A stretch of 64,000 nucleotides of DNA, from the NCBI GenBank assembly GCA_047967505.1, contig CM106539.1. One strand, written 5' to 3'. The position numbers were made by a program, and so were the translations under genes. Position 1 is the stretch's first letter. Every line of letters begins with the position of its first letter. The notes beneath the pieces were generated by a model. The model made no database searches, was not told the origin of the DNA, and saw only the letters and a program-made list of their open reading frames with translations. This document shows positions 23,141 to 33,738 of the stretch, in pieces. Source of the stretch: Dipteris shenzhenensis. Lineage: Eukaryota; Polypodiophyta; Polypodiopsida; Gleicheniales.

Positions 23141-23668
23141 AGCATTGTTATACTTGGTCAACAAACCCTACATGACTGGATGCATCACCAAGTGGATGTT
23201 AATCCTTCTAGAGTTTGACTTCACAGTTGTTGTATGTAAAGGGAAAACCCACGTTCTCATCGACCATTTGTCGAGAATCCCAAATGGTGAAGCTTCTATG
23301 AGAGTAGAATATGATCTCCCAGTCGCTTCTCTCTTCTTCCTCGACATCATTCCCAAATGGGCCACCGAGATCGGCAACTACTTGGACAATGGATTACCCC
23401 TGGGTCAGGCCCTTAAGAAGGATAGAGCTTGCAAACTAATTAAGGATGCAGTGCCATATCAACTGATAGCCAACCAACTATATTGCATGGGCAAGGATGA
23501 CATCTTGCAAAGATGCATGTGCGAACATGAATACATCGATGTGCTTGAAGAAGCCTACTCCGGAATCACAGGAGGTCATTTTGTCGATGTTACAACACAA
23601 AGTGCTGCAAGCTGGTCTTTGGTGGCCAACACTCTTTGGTGACACGGCCGAATTATGTGATGCCTACC
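23141..23668 (+). pseudogene. gypsy RNase H tail and integrase zinc-binding part
   Basis: It contains FVDHQALLYLVNKP (connection or RNase H end), GKTHVLIDHLSRIPNGE (the A-D-x-L-S-R block) and the start of integrase: YSGITGGHF, then in another frame QAGLWWPTLFGD and AELCDA. The integrase zinc-binding motif is cut after its first Cys by the copia fragment at 23669. The missing second half of the motif resumes at 24308 with CAQITHKADMMPLTK. Joining the two flanks gives a continuous integrase reading, which supports insertion rather than deletion. Confidence 0.78.
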
Positions 23669-24301
23669 GGTTCTTGCTTTCGGTTACAGTGGGAGTTGGT
23701 AGCATGATTATGGCAGACTTTGGCAGTAGGAAAGCGGTTGTGGAGATCAAGTCCTTATGGTTCCAAGAGCAGCATGCAGGTGATGCAAGTGGGGTAGACC
23801 AGTAGAGGTCTATTGTAGGGCTGTGCTTATGGTCACAGGTGGTACAAAGACATTTTCTTTGCACAGTGATAGTTCGGGTGCTATGGACTTAGCACAGGGG
23901 CACGTGGTGGTGAGAGTTCACTCTCCCAGTGAGATCTGGCATGAGATCTTGTTTGACAGGCATCTATAACTTGTCATTTTCTATCCTGCAGACCTAATGT
24001 CTGCTAGTAGCTTATCCTCTATGCACTTTGCACATTGTAGAGTGCCGATGGGCATAGGATGATGGTCTTGTCATCTTGTTTTTTAGCCTATGGCTGATTG
24101 TATTGTATGTGTACTATACTCCCTCAAAAGGCACACTACCTTTAAGTGGGAGGTTGTTGGGGTTAAGGGCAATGTGCCCACCCACTTGCACAAGGCCCGT
24201 ATATACTCATATATATATGATAGAGGAATAAGCTGGAGTAGCTTTTGCTCCACCACTTCTAGTGTCTCCTTATCCCTTTGTGTGTGCTCTCCTCTCCCAC
24301 A
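23669..24301 (+). mobile_element. 3' fragment of the 147-bp-LTR copia family
   Basis: Homologous to the 3' region and LTR of the minus-strand copia element at 39095-52089 (compare VGVGSMIMADFG in both). It starts abruptly at about 23669 (CCGGTTCTT) and ends with a complete 147-bp LTR. No 5' LTR or coding region is present and no clear 5-bp target duplication is visible (the right flank is ACTAG). It is therefore either a truncated integration or the remains of a larger copy after deletion. Confidence 0.85.
24155..24301 (+). repeat. copia LTR (147 bp), third copy in the window
   Basis: Starts TGTTGGGGTTAAGGGC after the purine tract AAGTGGGAGG and ends CTCCTCTCCCACA. Same length as the LTRs at 39095-39241 and 51943-52089. 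Confidence 0.88.
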
Positions 24302-25430
24302 ACTAGTGTGCCCAAATCACCCACAAGGCAGACATGATGCCCTTGACCAAAATCCTGACTAATCAACCCTTATGGGGCATCGAATTCATTGGACCCATAA
24401 GCCCAGTAGCTAAGGGGACCGGGGCCAGATACATCATGCTGGCAATAGATTACTTCACCAAGTGGGTAGAAGGAAGAGCCATGATGAAGGCCGATGCGAG
24501 ATCCACTGCCAAATTCTTATATGAACAAGTCACCACGCAGTTCGGATGTCCATTGGAGTTAGTCAACAACCGAGGAACCCCTCAACAAAATGATAGCCAT
24601 CCTGACTAGTGAGTTTATGATCATACATAGGAAGTCAATGCCATACTACCCTAGGGCAAATGGCTTGGCCGAGAGCTCCAATAAAACGTGTTGTAAGATC
24701 ATCACCTGTATAGTAGAAGCCAGTCGCACCGACTGGGAGCACAAACTCATAGCAGTATTATGGGCCTAGAAGACCTCCTACAAAATGGCCATGCACTGTA
24801 CCCCTTTTAGCCTATCCTTCGGGGTGGAGGTAGTGATGCCAATGGATTATGTAGTGCCTAGCCTTTGTCTTACCATTAAGGAAAGACTCACAGAGAACGT
24901 TCTAGTAGAACGGCTAGTTGACCTTGAAAGATTAGAAGAGACAACATTGCGTGTGCAACCTACTCTCTCTGGGTAGAAAAGGCCCGACGTAAAAAGTGGT
25001 TTGACTACAACCTCAAGAACAAGGACCTGGAAGAAGGAGATTTGGCACTCCTATATAGCGTCCATAATACTAAACGCAAGTTAAAGTACCAAGGTATGGG
25101 TCCCTACCACGTGGTTGAGATCACTCCCCAAGGGTTGTGCCAAATAGCCACCCTTGATGGGATAAAAATGGATGGCTACCTTAACAGGAGCAATTTAAAA
25201 AGATGCTATGGCCCACTCACTCTCCCCACACTTCAAGCCGTGCATAAAGAAAAAGAACTCAAGGCCGAGGTGGCCAGGATGAAACTCCAGGCCATCGAGG
25301 AGGCCAGAATCTACAACGCTAAGCTCCAACAGCATAAGCAAATGACACTGCTTAAGGCAATGACTGAACAGATGCAACTAATGCATGAGGTAATAGTGGA
25401 GCCAGCCAGGTTGCTTGTTGTACGTGAGCA
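24302..25430 (+). pseudogene. gypsy integrase core and C-terminus
   Basis: Continues the integrase interrupted at 23668. Blocks: MMPLTKILTNQPLWGIEFIG, LAIDYFTKWVEGRAM (first catalytic Asp), LELVNNRGT (second catalytic Asp replaced by Asn), YYPRANGLAESSNK (catalytic Glu retained) and HCTPFSLSFGVEVVMPMDYV. The C-terminal part includes YQGMGPYHVVEITPQG and LNRSNLKRCYG. A Glu/Lys-rich, probably coiled-coil tail follows (25245-25390, KELKAEVARMKLQAIEEA), an unusual extension for an integrase. Stops at 24607 and about 24768 and frameshifts inactivate it. The 3' LTR of this element was not found. Confidence 0.82.
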
Positions 25431-26435
25431 TTGTTTTTCCCACTTTAATGGGATTTCTACAATTCTTGCAGCAATGCCTGGCTATAAAGGTCACTTAAAT
25501 TTTGCAAAATTATTGAATTCAAGTTGAAACTCTTCAAATACTTAATAAAATAGTAAAGAGTTCTATTAGGTGGGCTAAAAACAACCTGCAAGAGGTGCCC
25601 TCATCTATAGAGATGTAAAGAAAAGAGTAGCTACATGCTTTCCATTGTATGGTTAGTTACTGCATAATGTTAAAAAGAAACATGTCCAGCTTGTTGAATG
25701 ATGTGCACAAGATGTTCTTGTCGAATTAGACCTTGGGATCCACCAAACCTATAAAGACCTTTGCATAATGATGAACAAGTACTTTGATCATGCATAAGAA
25801 TAAGAAATCCTTTCAAGGGTAAACATAGTTGAAGAGAGACTGGTTCGAAGAAATGATCTTATTGAAATAAGTGATGTTAAGCTATTCTTGAGCCAACCAA
25901 GGAAAGGCCTATAACAAAAGTTGATAGTGAGGACAATAAGAGTGATAGTGAGTTCCCTAGGGAATCAAAGATGCAGGGGTGTGGAGTATGCTCCCTTGCT
26001 CACTAGTTGCTTTTGGAGCTTGAATTTTAAAAAGTGACGATTGAAAAGCTGTGGTAGATTGTTCCTTTTTAGAGTGCTTCCCCATACAAGCTAGTGGGGT
26101 TGATGAGCCAGCACCACTAGTAGGATAGTCTTGTAGCGCCATGCAAGGCTAGGGCTAGGTGTGGATGCTGGGCTGACATTGCACTTGCAACCTAGCTTGG
26201 TGATTCTAGCCCACCATTGCAATGCCCAAGCATTGTCTCATTAGCCAAAACATTTTTTGTGTTGTTGCAATTGGTTGCAGCTATCTACAAAACCACAAGC
26301 AAAACTTGCAATTGCAACCACTCATGGGGTCACATTTTTGTAATGCTAGTTGGGGACTAGGCTGCTATAGTTTCAGCGCTAGCTTCTATATGGAGAAATG
26401 TCCTTATACATTTGAGTTTTCTTTGAAAAATTGAC
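25431..26435. other. unassigned stretch
   Basis: No domain recognised. Short frames on both strands look accidental. The boundary between the upstream gypsy element and the next gypsy remnant must lie here. Confidence 0.45.
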
Positions 26436-27495
26436 TTCAAACTTTGGGTTTTGTGAATTTAAGTCTAACGGTTGTTCACCAAGTAGTGGATATGCAATTT
26501 TATGTTCGCCCCATAGAAGCAACCGAAGAACAGATTATATTGGGAAGGCCTTGGTGCTATGCCGTGAATTGTCAAATCGATTGGCGCACCTGAATTGCTT
26601 CACTCACCAATAGTGGCAGAACGGCGGTAGTCCCGTTGTGTGGACCAAGTCCTGCTTCTTCAGTTCCACCCTCACCGATCCACGACAATGAAGCTACACA
26701 AAAGGATGGACTGAAAGCCCCAGCCACCTCCAACACCCCACCAAAAGTACCAGCTCGAAGGGGAAAGAAAGCCAGCCATAGTGGTAAACCTATGCCATTT
26801 CCCGCTCCACCACCACCACCATCCTCCACTCAGGAAATTTGTGAACAGCAAGTACAAGAGGCTATCCTCTGCACCCAATGTGACTTCAGAAGACGACTGC
26901 ACCACTAGCCCATGCTACCACCTCATCCATCGCCACACCCCTCCAATAGCTTGGTCAACACCAACCACTTGGGCAGCCAAGGCAAGAAGGTCGCCTGGGT
27001 CCCAAAGTGGAGGGTGCAAGCCGTGAAGGTTTCGAAGGCAACAACACAAGAACCTGTGTTTCCTCGAGATACACCACCACAAGAACTTGCCGACGAACCG
27101 AACGAAGCAGGCTAGCTCCAAGGTACCGACTACATGCTAGTACCACAAATGGTCTGACTCAACGCAAATCTCATTAAGGACAGCCAAGGAGTAGCACAAG
27201 GACCGACCCTCCCCTACGGGGTGTTACACAAGAACCTCCCTCTGATTTTGAAGGCAAACCCTCCAAAGTACCACCTCTGACAGTATCAACTCACTCAAGA
27301 AAGCAAAGGTCTATGCCAAGGGCAATCACACAAGAACTTGCTTCCCCCACAAAGACGAACCATGCTACAACAACTAAGCCCAGCGCAAATGTGCCTTTGG
27401 CGTCCAAGGTAAAAAACAAGCTAGACAATTACTCTACATGGCTTTTTACACACTATGTAGCAGTACAGTGTCCACCCACACCACATTCCTCATAA
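26436..27495 (+). pseudogene. second gypsy remnant: protease end and Pro-rich linker
   Basis: The first part reads VVHQVVDMQFYVRPIEA, then EEQIILGRPWCYAVN and CQIDWR. This is the end of a gypsy aspartic protease with its Gly-Arg-Pro hallmark, but the sequence is quite unlike the protease at 21349-21620, so this is a different family. A stop at about 26591 is followed by SGRTAVVPLCGPSPAS, a Pro/Lys-rich linker with a run of eight Pro, and WVPKWRV. The N-terminal protease with its active site and the RT are absent. Fragment only. Confidence 0.65.
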
Positions 27496-27751
27496 TCATC
27501 GAGTCTAGGTCTAGGTGAGTCAATACGGTAGGCATCTCACCCGACGTACCCGCAACCCACTCGTCCCTATCGAGCACGCACACACACACCCACGGTTAGC
27601 ACTAGTGATTAGAGTCAGTACGTCCATGTTTTGTATTTGTTCACCATTTTGCACGTTAATCTCACAATCATGCCCGCACCGCACAAGTGCACTCTACTCA
27701 CTCACTCTTCTCTCCCCCCCAAGTGCACTCTACTCAACCACTTTTCTTCAC

Positions 27752-27753
<2 letters not shown>

Positions 27754-27825
<72 letters not shown>
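27754..27825. repeat. (CT)n microsatellite
   Basis: About 70 bp of CT dinucleotides with one T slip near 27791. The Leu/Ser-rich frames across it are artefacts. Confidence 0.97.
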
Positions 27826-27827
<2 letters not shown>

Positions 27828-27849
27828 TGCCTTTTACTTCTTTACACGT

Positions 27850-28235
27850 GCAGTATCCCACCAGTCATCGCCATAAAGGTATCCCACCAACCATCATGAC
27901 CCCAACATCCCACTGACTGTCGCCATCGCGTATCTTGCTGATCGTCACCAAGAAGTATCCCATCGGTCGTTGCCAAAGAAAGACTCCATTGACTGTCGCC
28001 ATCACCAGATCATGCCGATCGTCGGTAAGGAAAGACCCCATTGCCTCGCCATCGTCAGATTGCACCACTCATCGCCATCTCGTATCACGTCGATCGTGGT
28101 CTTTGCCACATCATGTCAACCGTCACCATAGAACTACTGTAGCAGTCATTGCCATAGACTTACCGTGCTGATCGTCATCATCGATTTACTCTGCCAACCA
28201 TAGCCATAGAACGATCCTGCCGACCGTGGGGATGG
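27850..28235 (+). repeat. second CpG-containing minisatellite, same motif as 18525-19290
   Basis: Degenerate units built on TATCCCACC / CTGACCGTCGCCATAGA. The best-preserved unit is near 28205-28230 (CGATCCTGCCGACCGTGG). It is more decayed than the first array. It directly precedes a TATA-like box. Confidence 0.75.
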
Positions 28236-28241
28236 AAAATC

Positions 28242-28250
28242 TATATAAAT
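28242..28250 (+). promoter_or_regulatory. TATA box upstream of an unrecognised ORF
   Basis: TATATAAAT, a good plant TATA element. It is followed by a C/T-rich leader and an ATG at 28427, about 175 bp downstream. That spacing suits transcription from here through a short 5' UTR. Confidence 0.45.
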
Positions 28251-28426
28251 AGGCTTATCCTACCGGGTCGTCGCCATAGCAGTTACCCCCAAACTCTTGC
28301 AAAATTTGCCCAGAATTCTCACAACCTCCTACCCTCTTCCACTGCCATCTGAATAGCCTGTCTATGTCCTCCCGCTCTTTCTTATCCACCGACTCACTCA
28401 TCACTGAATTGCCATTCCTTTTTTCG

Positions 28427-29110
28427 ATGGATCCCGAACATGAGTTCCTTGAGTTTGAATTAGACTTGGGACTCCACCCTCGCCCTATCCCATAGGCCAC
28501 TGGCCCCTCAGACTCCCAAAGCACTCCTTTTGCCACGATCCACATGACTTCCAAGATCCCCTTAGAAGATTTGCAAGGGGAAGAAGAAGTGTCCACAAGG
28601 TAGGCCATTCAAGAGGGTATGATAGCAGTAGGTACGCCTCCCTCAAGGTCAAGAAAGAATCAAGTGAGTATAAGGTCATGCACTCCCAATCACACTTGCC
28701 ACTTGGAGAAACATGGCTCCAAAAATTGGATCCATGGGTTGTGCATTCATGCTTCATGTATGAGGGTCACGACTACACCCTTCACTACCAGGGTACCAGG
28801 TGGCTATATCCATATGTTAGTGGAGCAGTTATCAAGTACGGACCTGATGGAACAGCACCTCTTTGAAGCCATGGCACAACTCCCACAGGTCGCCCGTACA
28901 ATTTTGTAGAGGAAGTAGGAATAAGCCTCACAGCTCTCAACTAGTCTCCTGTAGGCATAGCTCTCCACACATGGCAGCCAATCCGTAATGGTTGTAGCAA
29001 AAGCCACGGGCCAAGCAGCAGTACAAAGAGTGGAGGAGTACCAAGCAAAAGCTGAGGAGCTTGAGCTAGCTCTTACAAAGCTCAAGGATGACCTCGCCAC
29101 AAGCAAATCC
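28427..29110 (+). pseudogene. unrecognised coiled-coil ORF, 5' part
   Basis: It opens MDPEHEFLEFELDLGLHPRP. After a stop (about 28493) and a frameshift, a compact domain-like stretch follows: LPLGETWLQKLDPWVVHSCF, GHDYTLHYQGTRWLYPY and SGAVIKYGPDGTAPL. After further breaks comes a heptad-rich segment, QRVEEYQAKAEELELALTKL, ending in ATSKS. The frame is then cut by the LTR element at 29111 and resumes at 31559. I do not recognise the family. Its place beside gypsy remnants and a shared minisatellite suggests an additional ORF of a Tat-like gypsy element. A host gene with a TATA promoter is an alternative. Confidence 0.45.
29106..29110. repeat. target-site duplication AATCC, left
   Basis: Identical to 31554-31558, flanking the non-coding LTR element. 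Confidence 0.9.
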
Positions 29111-29425
29111 TATTAGAATATGAAGTCAACATGTGAGTTATGTGGAGTGTACTAGGTCTCTAGGTGGTATTTCTAGTGTATGTTAGTAGACACCATTCTA
29201 CTTTATATCCTAGAGTGCCACATGTCACTATGGGATTTATCCCATATACATTGTGTGTTTTCTAGAATCTAGTATCACACTATATAGTGTTTTACTTGCC
29301 TTGAGTCTTCATATATCAGTCAACATCTAGCTATCTATTCATGTGAGTACTTTGGTTATCATTGCTTTGCTGTCTCTTCATTTCCAGCCTTTCCATTTCC
29401 TTTCCATTCCGTTCCTGTGCCTTCA
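29111..29425 (+). repeat. 5' LTR of the non-coding LTR element
   Basis: 315 bp. Starts TATTAGAATATG (the usual TG has become TA) and ends GCCTTCA. Aligns with 31236-31553 throughout. Confidence 0.92.
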
Positions 29426-29437
29426 TGTGGTATCAGA
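29426..29437 (+). promoter_or_regulatory. primer binding site, tRNA-iMet
   Basis: TGTGGTATCAGAGC straddles the LTR end, giving the standard copia primer site complementary to initiator tRNA-Met. Confidence 0.88.
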
Positions 29438-31226
29438 GCTAGCTTTCCTTAAGGAATGAGTGGGCCTTGAAGCTCACCTCAGACCTATGAAGAGGTCCTC
29501 CACTCCCTCTCCTCATGAGCTCCTCTTGTAGCTACTCGTGATTTCCAATACATTGGTATCAACATGGGGCTACACACCTACCTTCCATAGCTGTGTATGA
29601 AGGGGAGTGAAAGCAAAGGGGAAGCACTCATCATGGAGGAAGCGTCCTGCCCATCCATCACTACCACACTTGTGCCATAAATTTCAGTCCGCTCAAGACT
29701 GCTGCTACGTAAACTTTGGAAGATCACATGAAGACTCGCCTTGGGAATTGAGAGATTAGCTGCATCGTCTATTTGATGCTGCCAATAGCTCTCTGAATGT
29801 GATCGCTAAAGCATAAAAGCTGTTGCCCCCATTGAGATGCTACTTCTACCCTCTAAGGTCTTCTACATCAATGCTTCATCAGATTAATACTCCACCGATG
29901 TTGTTCATTGCCCCAACATGTGGTGGCTGTTCAAGGTTGCCTTCCTCTACTTTCAGATCTTGTCACATTTTCTATCAGATCATTGATTGAATAAGCTTCC
30001 ATTTAGAAGACAGGCCGCTCCTATAGAAGTGATGCTAATTTTGCTCACAAACATCACGATTTCTCTCCAACATCACATCGCTTGCCATGTCGCGATTCTT
30101 TCCTAGATTTGTGCTCTACCTGATCTGTCAGAGGAGTCACTATTTCTGTCATAGGCCGTAAGTATATGTTCCAAAGGTCACATGCAAGAGCTAGCCGACA
30201 AAGTTTGACTCTTATTTCTGAAACGACAACTAAGGAAGATCACCTGTGATTCGAGTTTGCCATTCACCTCCCAACTCCACCGATGTGGGAAAAGGCTAAT
30301 GAGGGAGAGGAAGCTTGAGACTCATAGAGCATTGTGATGAAGACTTGAAACATTAGAGTGAACATTGTGCCATCTGTTGATGTTTGTTGTTGCTACTTCT
30401 CGTGGATATCTTCGTGAGCTAGTGGATGCAGGAGATGTTCAACATTCTGAGTAGTTTGTTGCATGTAAATTTTTAGGGCTTTCCTAAAATCATGTGAATT
30501 TGTTCTTGATTTACGCATTAATTTGGGTGTTTTGCAAAATTAAGCAAAATTTCTCAAATTTGTGGACTTCTACCTGAGATTGGTGATTCTTAGCCCGACA
30601 CTTTGAGAGTCATGCTGTGATTGCCTCATCCAGCTGCTCCGATGGACTTCTCTGACATATCTTCAGGGGCATTCCTGCCATGTTCTTCATCGACATACTT
30701 CATTGACACAGAGGATGTGCACATTTGTGCAAGTAGCTACTTGGGGAACATCTCTCATACCGAGAGATTTATTACTTTATTACAACTTGATGTATTGAGT
30801 TTGGATTTCATTAAGTCAATAAGGTTCTCAGCCTTGGATTGTCCTCCTAAAATGAAGTGTTGGTTTTATTTGTGTGTGGCTTCCTACCACTTCATGTTAT
30901 GAAGCCATGGGGGGATGTATTGGAAAGAGTCCTTCCATTGATGGGTTCTATATTTTTAAGCCTCTAAGACATGCTTGGTAGATCCTCTGAGCCTTTTGAG
31001 CCATGCTGTCCAGCTTTTGAGCCATGCTCTTGGTCTTTTGCATCCATGCATGTTGGGCCTATGAGTCATGCTACAGTGATCCTCTGAGTCTATTGTACCA
31101 TGCTCACTAGCCTCTGAGCCATGTGCACTTGCCTCTGAGATTGCATGGACTATAGTTGGCCATTATAGGCTATAGTTGGACATCATAGGATGTAGCTTCT
31201 ATCCTCTATTCTCTCACCTTTCCTTC

Positions 31227-31235
31227 ATGGGGGGA
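31227..31235 (+). promoter_or_regulatory. polypurine tract of the non-coding LTR element
   Basis: ATGGGGGGA immediately before the right LTR. A near-identical ATGGGGGGATGT block lies inside the element at 30907-30918. Confidence 0.75.
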
Positions 31236-31553
31236 TGTTAGAATATGAAGTCAAAGTGTGAGTTATTTGGAGTGTACTAGGTCTCTAGGTGGTGTTTCTA
31301 GTGTATGTTAGTAGGCACCATTCTACTTTATATCCTAGAGTGCCACATGTCACTGTGGGACTTATCCCATATACATTGTGTGTTTTCTAGAGTCTAGTGT
31401 CACACTATATAGTGTTGTACTTGTCTTGAGTCTTTATATATCAGTCAACATCTAGCTATATATTCATGTGAGTACTTTGGTTATCATTGCTTTGCACTTG
31501 TCTCTTCATTTCCAGTGTTTCCATTTCCTTTCCATTCCATTGCTGTGCCTTCA
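31236..31553 (+). repeat. 3' LTR of the non-coding LTR element
   Basis: 318 bp. Starts TGTTAGAATATG and ends GCCTTCA, followed by AATCC. Confidence 0.92.
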
Positions 31554-31558
31554 AATCC
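31554..31558. repeat. target-site duplication AATCC, right
   Basis: Matches 29106-29110. Confidence 0.9.
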
Positions 31559-32433
31559 CTGGTCCAAATGCTCATGGACTAGGCCGACAAGGCAAAAGCA
31601 AGCCTGCAAACAAAATTGGAACAAAAAGCGTAGGCAGAGGCGCAGTACGCCCAAACATAGGAGCACCAGGAACGATAGATCCAATCTCTACAAGATCTCC
31701 TAGCACAAGAAAGGGAACTTATGGTTTCCCTCCAAGCAGAGAACGAATGCCAACGTGCCCCCGGCCAATCAGAGGAGTCAATTTTGGAAGACCGAGAGTA
31801 ATAAGAGTTCCAGATGTCCAGGGAGGTGTCTCCACATAGTTCGTCACATACATACTTGCACCACGCACCATCCCCCAGACCCTCCAAATGCACTTCTATG
31901 CACTCCATGCACAAAACCTCATTTTCCATGTAGACCTCACTATCCACTTCCTCCTAATGCCCTCCAAACCATCCTTCGCCATAACCCCGACCACTACCAC
32001 CCCATCTTAGCCATGTCATACTTCTCCTTAGATCTCCAACCCACTTCTCTATCTCTTCTCCACCCCTCCGATCCCCAGACTCTAGCCGCATCCCATCCTC
32101 CTCAATTTTCAAGCCTGGTGCCGCATCATCATGGAGTCCCTTAATTATCCAATAGACGAAGTGATGCAAATCGCAAAGCCCGAGGAACTCAAGCCATGGG
32201 TCTGCACACCCGAAAGTCTGCAAGCAGACATCAATTGGATGCAGACCTATGGCCCGAGCCTCTCCCATCCAATCTCAAGGGCACCTTGCAACCTACCAAT
32301 CCACCACCTACCACCCCCTCGGCATAATAATCCTCTTCAATAGGGTGCTACAAGCTCTCCAAGACTCACTTGAGTCCTTAGTGAGCAATTTTGAAACAAT
32401 TCATGTAGCCTACCCCAAGGAAGTGGGCATGTA
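31559..32433 (+). pseudogene. unrecognised coiled-coil ORF, 3' part
   Basis: Picks up where 29110 stops. The heptad-rich stretch goes on with ASLQTKLEQKAQAEAQYAQ, and, past a stop, RQIQSLQDLLAQERELMVSL then QAENECQ. A Ser/Pro-rich linker follows. Then come two conserved-looking pieces: NYPIDEVMQIAKPEELKPW with ESLQADINWMQTYGPS (32140-32260), and RVLQALQDSLESLVSNFET (32342-32400), before a TAG at 32432-32434. The mixture of long coiled coil and short ordered segments recalls extra structural ORFs of large gypsy elements, but I cannot name it. Several stops. Confidence 0.45.
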
Positions 32434-32459
32434 GCTTTTGCCATTATGTGTACTGGATA

Positions 32460-33738
32460 CATAATTGGTTAGCAGTAAGGATGTAGTCTTGTAGTTTTTC
32501 TCTGCCAAGGAGTGTAAGAGTTTTTATTGGCATGTATTTTTTTCTCTCCTGTATGATTGAAAATGTCAACCAAAAACTTGGCTGCCTCTTCGCATATGGG
32601 ATCCAGAATCATATCATGGCGTATCTCCTTGCTTTGTGACTTTGTGTTAGCTAGGAATAAATCAAGAATCTTAGAGAATCTTGCATCCAAATTTTTCTTT
32701 GGATATTTTTCTTGTGCCTCAAGGAATGAGAAAGCCTCCTACAGAGTGGATCTACTGAGATAGATCTATAAGGGCTTTTTATTATGCATTACTATGCCGT
32801 ACTTATCCTTCTCCAGCTCTCTACTTTTATATGATTTTATGAATTGACAAATGTATTTTGTCATAGCAGGTGTTGGTAAGAGGGATTGTAGCTTCTCAAA
32901 AAGATTTCCTAGACCCTCTGATTGCAAGAAGTATGCATCGGCTGACATGGTGAACATTGAGACTTGCAGCCATACAAGCTATATTATTTCATCTGTTGAT
33001 GCTACCTCTTTGTTGTTGCATCCTGCATAGTCAAGTGCTTTGCCTTAATTTCTCATGACTCTAGGGTCCTCAAGTTCTATGGCATATCTCCTTGGCATGT
33101 TTCTTTCATTTGCTCATCACTATCACTGTCCAGAACCACTAGCCATGGTCGTTTTGGTGCTGACCTCTGGGTTGGTGATTCTGGATCTTGTCCTTCTTCA
33201 GGTTGGTGATTTGAGGAGGGCTATTGAGGTTGAGGTTTGGGTTATTTGGCATGGTATAGCATCGTCAATGGCATTGTATGCCTTTTTTCTATCTTGGACT
33301 ATCTTCACCCTGGCATTTCACACATGAATCAAGTCCAAGTTTGATAGTGCCAATATAGTGCCATGTGCTAAGAGTGCCTATTTCTTTTGTGAGTGGCTGA
33401 TGCATTTTACTATTTTTATGATGTGTGTGGACTAAAGCAAGTATCTCTTGGGGCTTTTATTCATGTATTTTATTTATGGTGCTCGAAACATGTGGGTGTG
33501 CTATACATGACTAGTGAGGTGAGCATGGCATTGTATAGCAAAACCAGATCACCTTCCTTGATATCTTTGGCTTTAAGGTTTCTATCAAGCCATGCCTTCC
33601 TTCTATGGTTTTTTGTTTTCATGGCATGATAGATGACTAATTTGGTCTCAGTATGCTTCTCTAATTGATAGAGTCTTTCTTTGAGGGATCCGATGAGTCG
33701 TGGGGATAGCGAGCTAAGTGGTTTCTACAAGTTGGACT
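32460..33738 (-). pseudogene. minus-strand gypsy integrase end and unknown downstream ORF
   Basis: On the minus strand, reading from 33738 downward, the first part shows IGSLKERLYQLEKHTETK and RRKAWLDRNLKAKDIKEGD followed by LVLLYN. This is the C-terminal part of a gypsy integrase just before the SH3-like fold. About 0.4 kb further on, a separate coding-like stretch (32957-32469) contains SADAYFLQSEGLGNLFEKL, ICQFIKSYKSRELEKDKYG, YPKKNLDARFSKILDLFLAN and HDMILDPICEEAAKFLVDIF. That second piece is unrecognised. Its place, after pol, is where some gypsy lineages carry an extra or envelope-like ORF. It is cut at 33738 by the Gag-only element. Stops present. Confidence 0.5.
33734..33738. repeat. 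target-site duplication GGACT, left
   Basis: Identical to 36368-36372. Confidence 0.92.

Larger units (their letters stand above)
29111..31553 (+). mobile_element. non-autonomous LTR retrotransposon without coding region
   Basis: 2.44 kb, with LTRs at 29111-29425 and 31236-31553. It has a canonical tRNA-Met primer site (TGGTATCAGAGC) right after the left LTR, a purine tract before the right LTR, and perfect 5-bp AATCC target duplications. The 1.8-kb interior encodes nothing recognisable; its longest frame (30621-30902) has no known domain. This is the structure of a large non-autonomous (LARD/TRIM-like) element that must be mobilised by enzymes of a copia relative. LTRs differ by about 6% by eye, so it is older than the Gag-only element nearby. 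It splits a coiled-coil ORF. Confidence 0.92.

Noticed and set aside
27515-27916. Leu/Ser-rich frames of 70 to 133 codons
   Set aside because: Produced by the (CT)n microsatellite.
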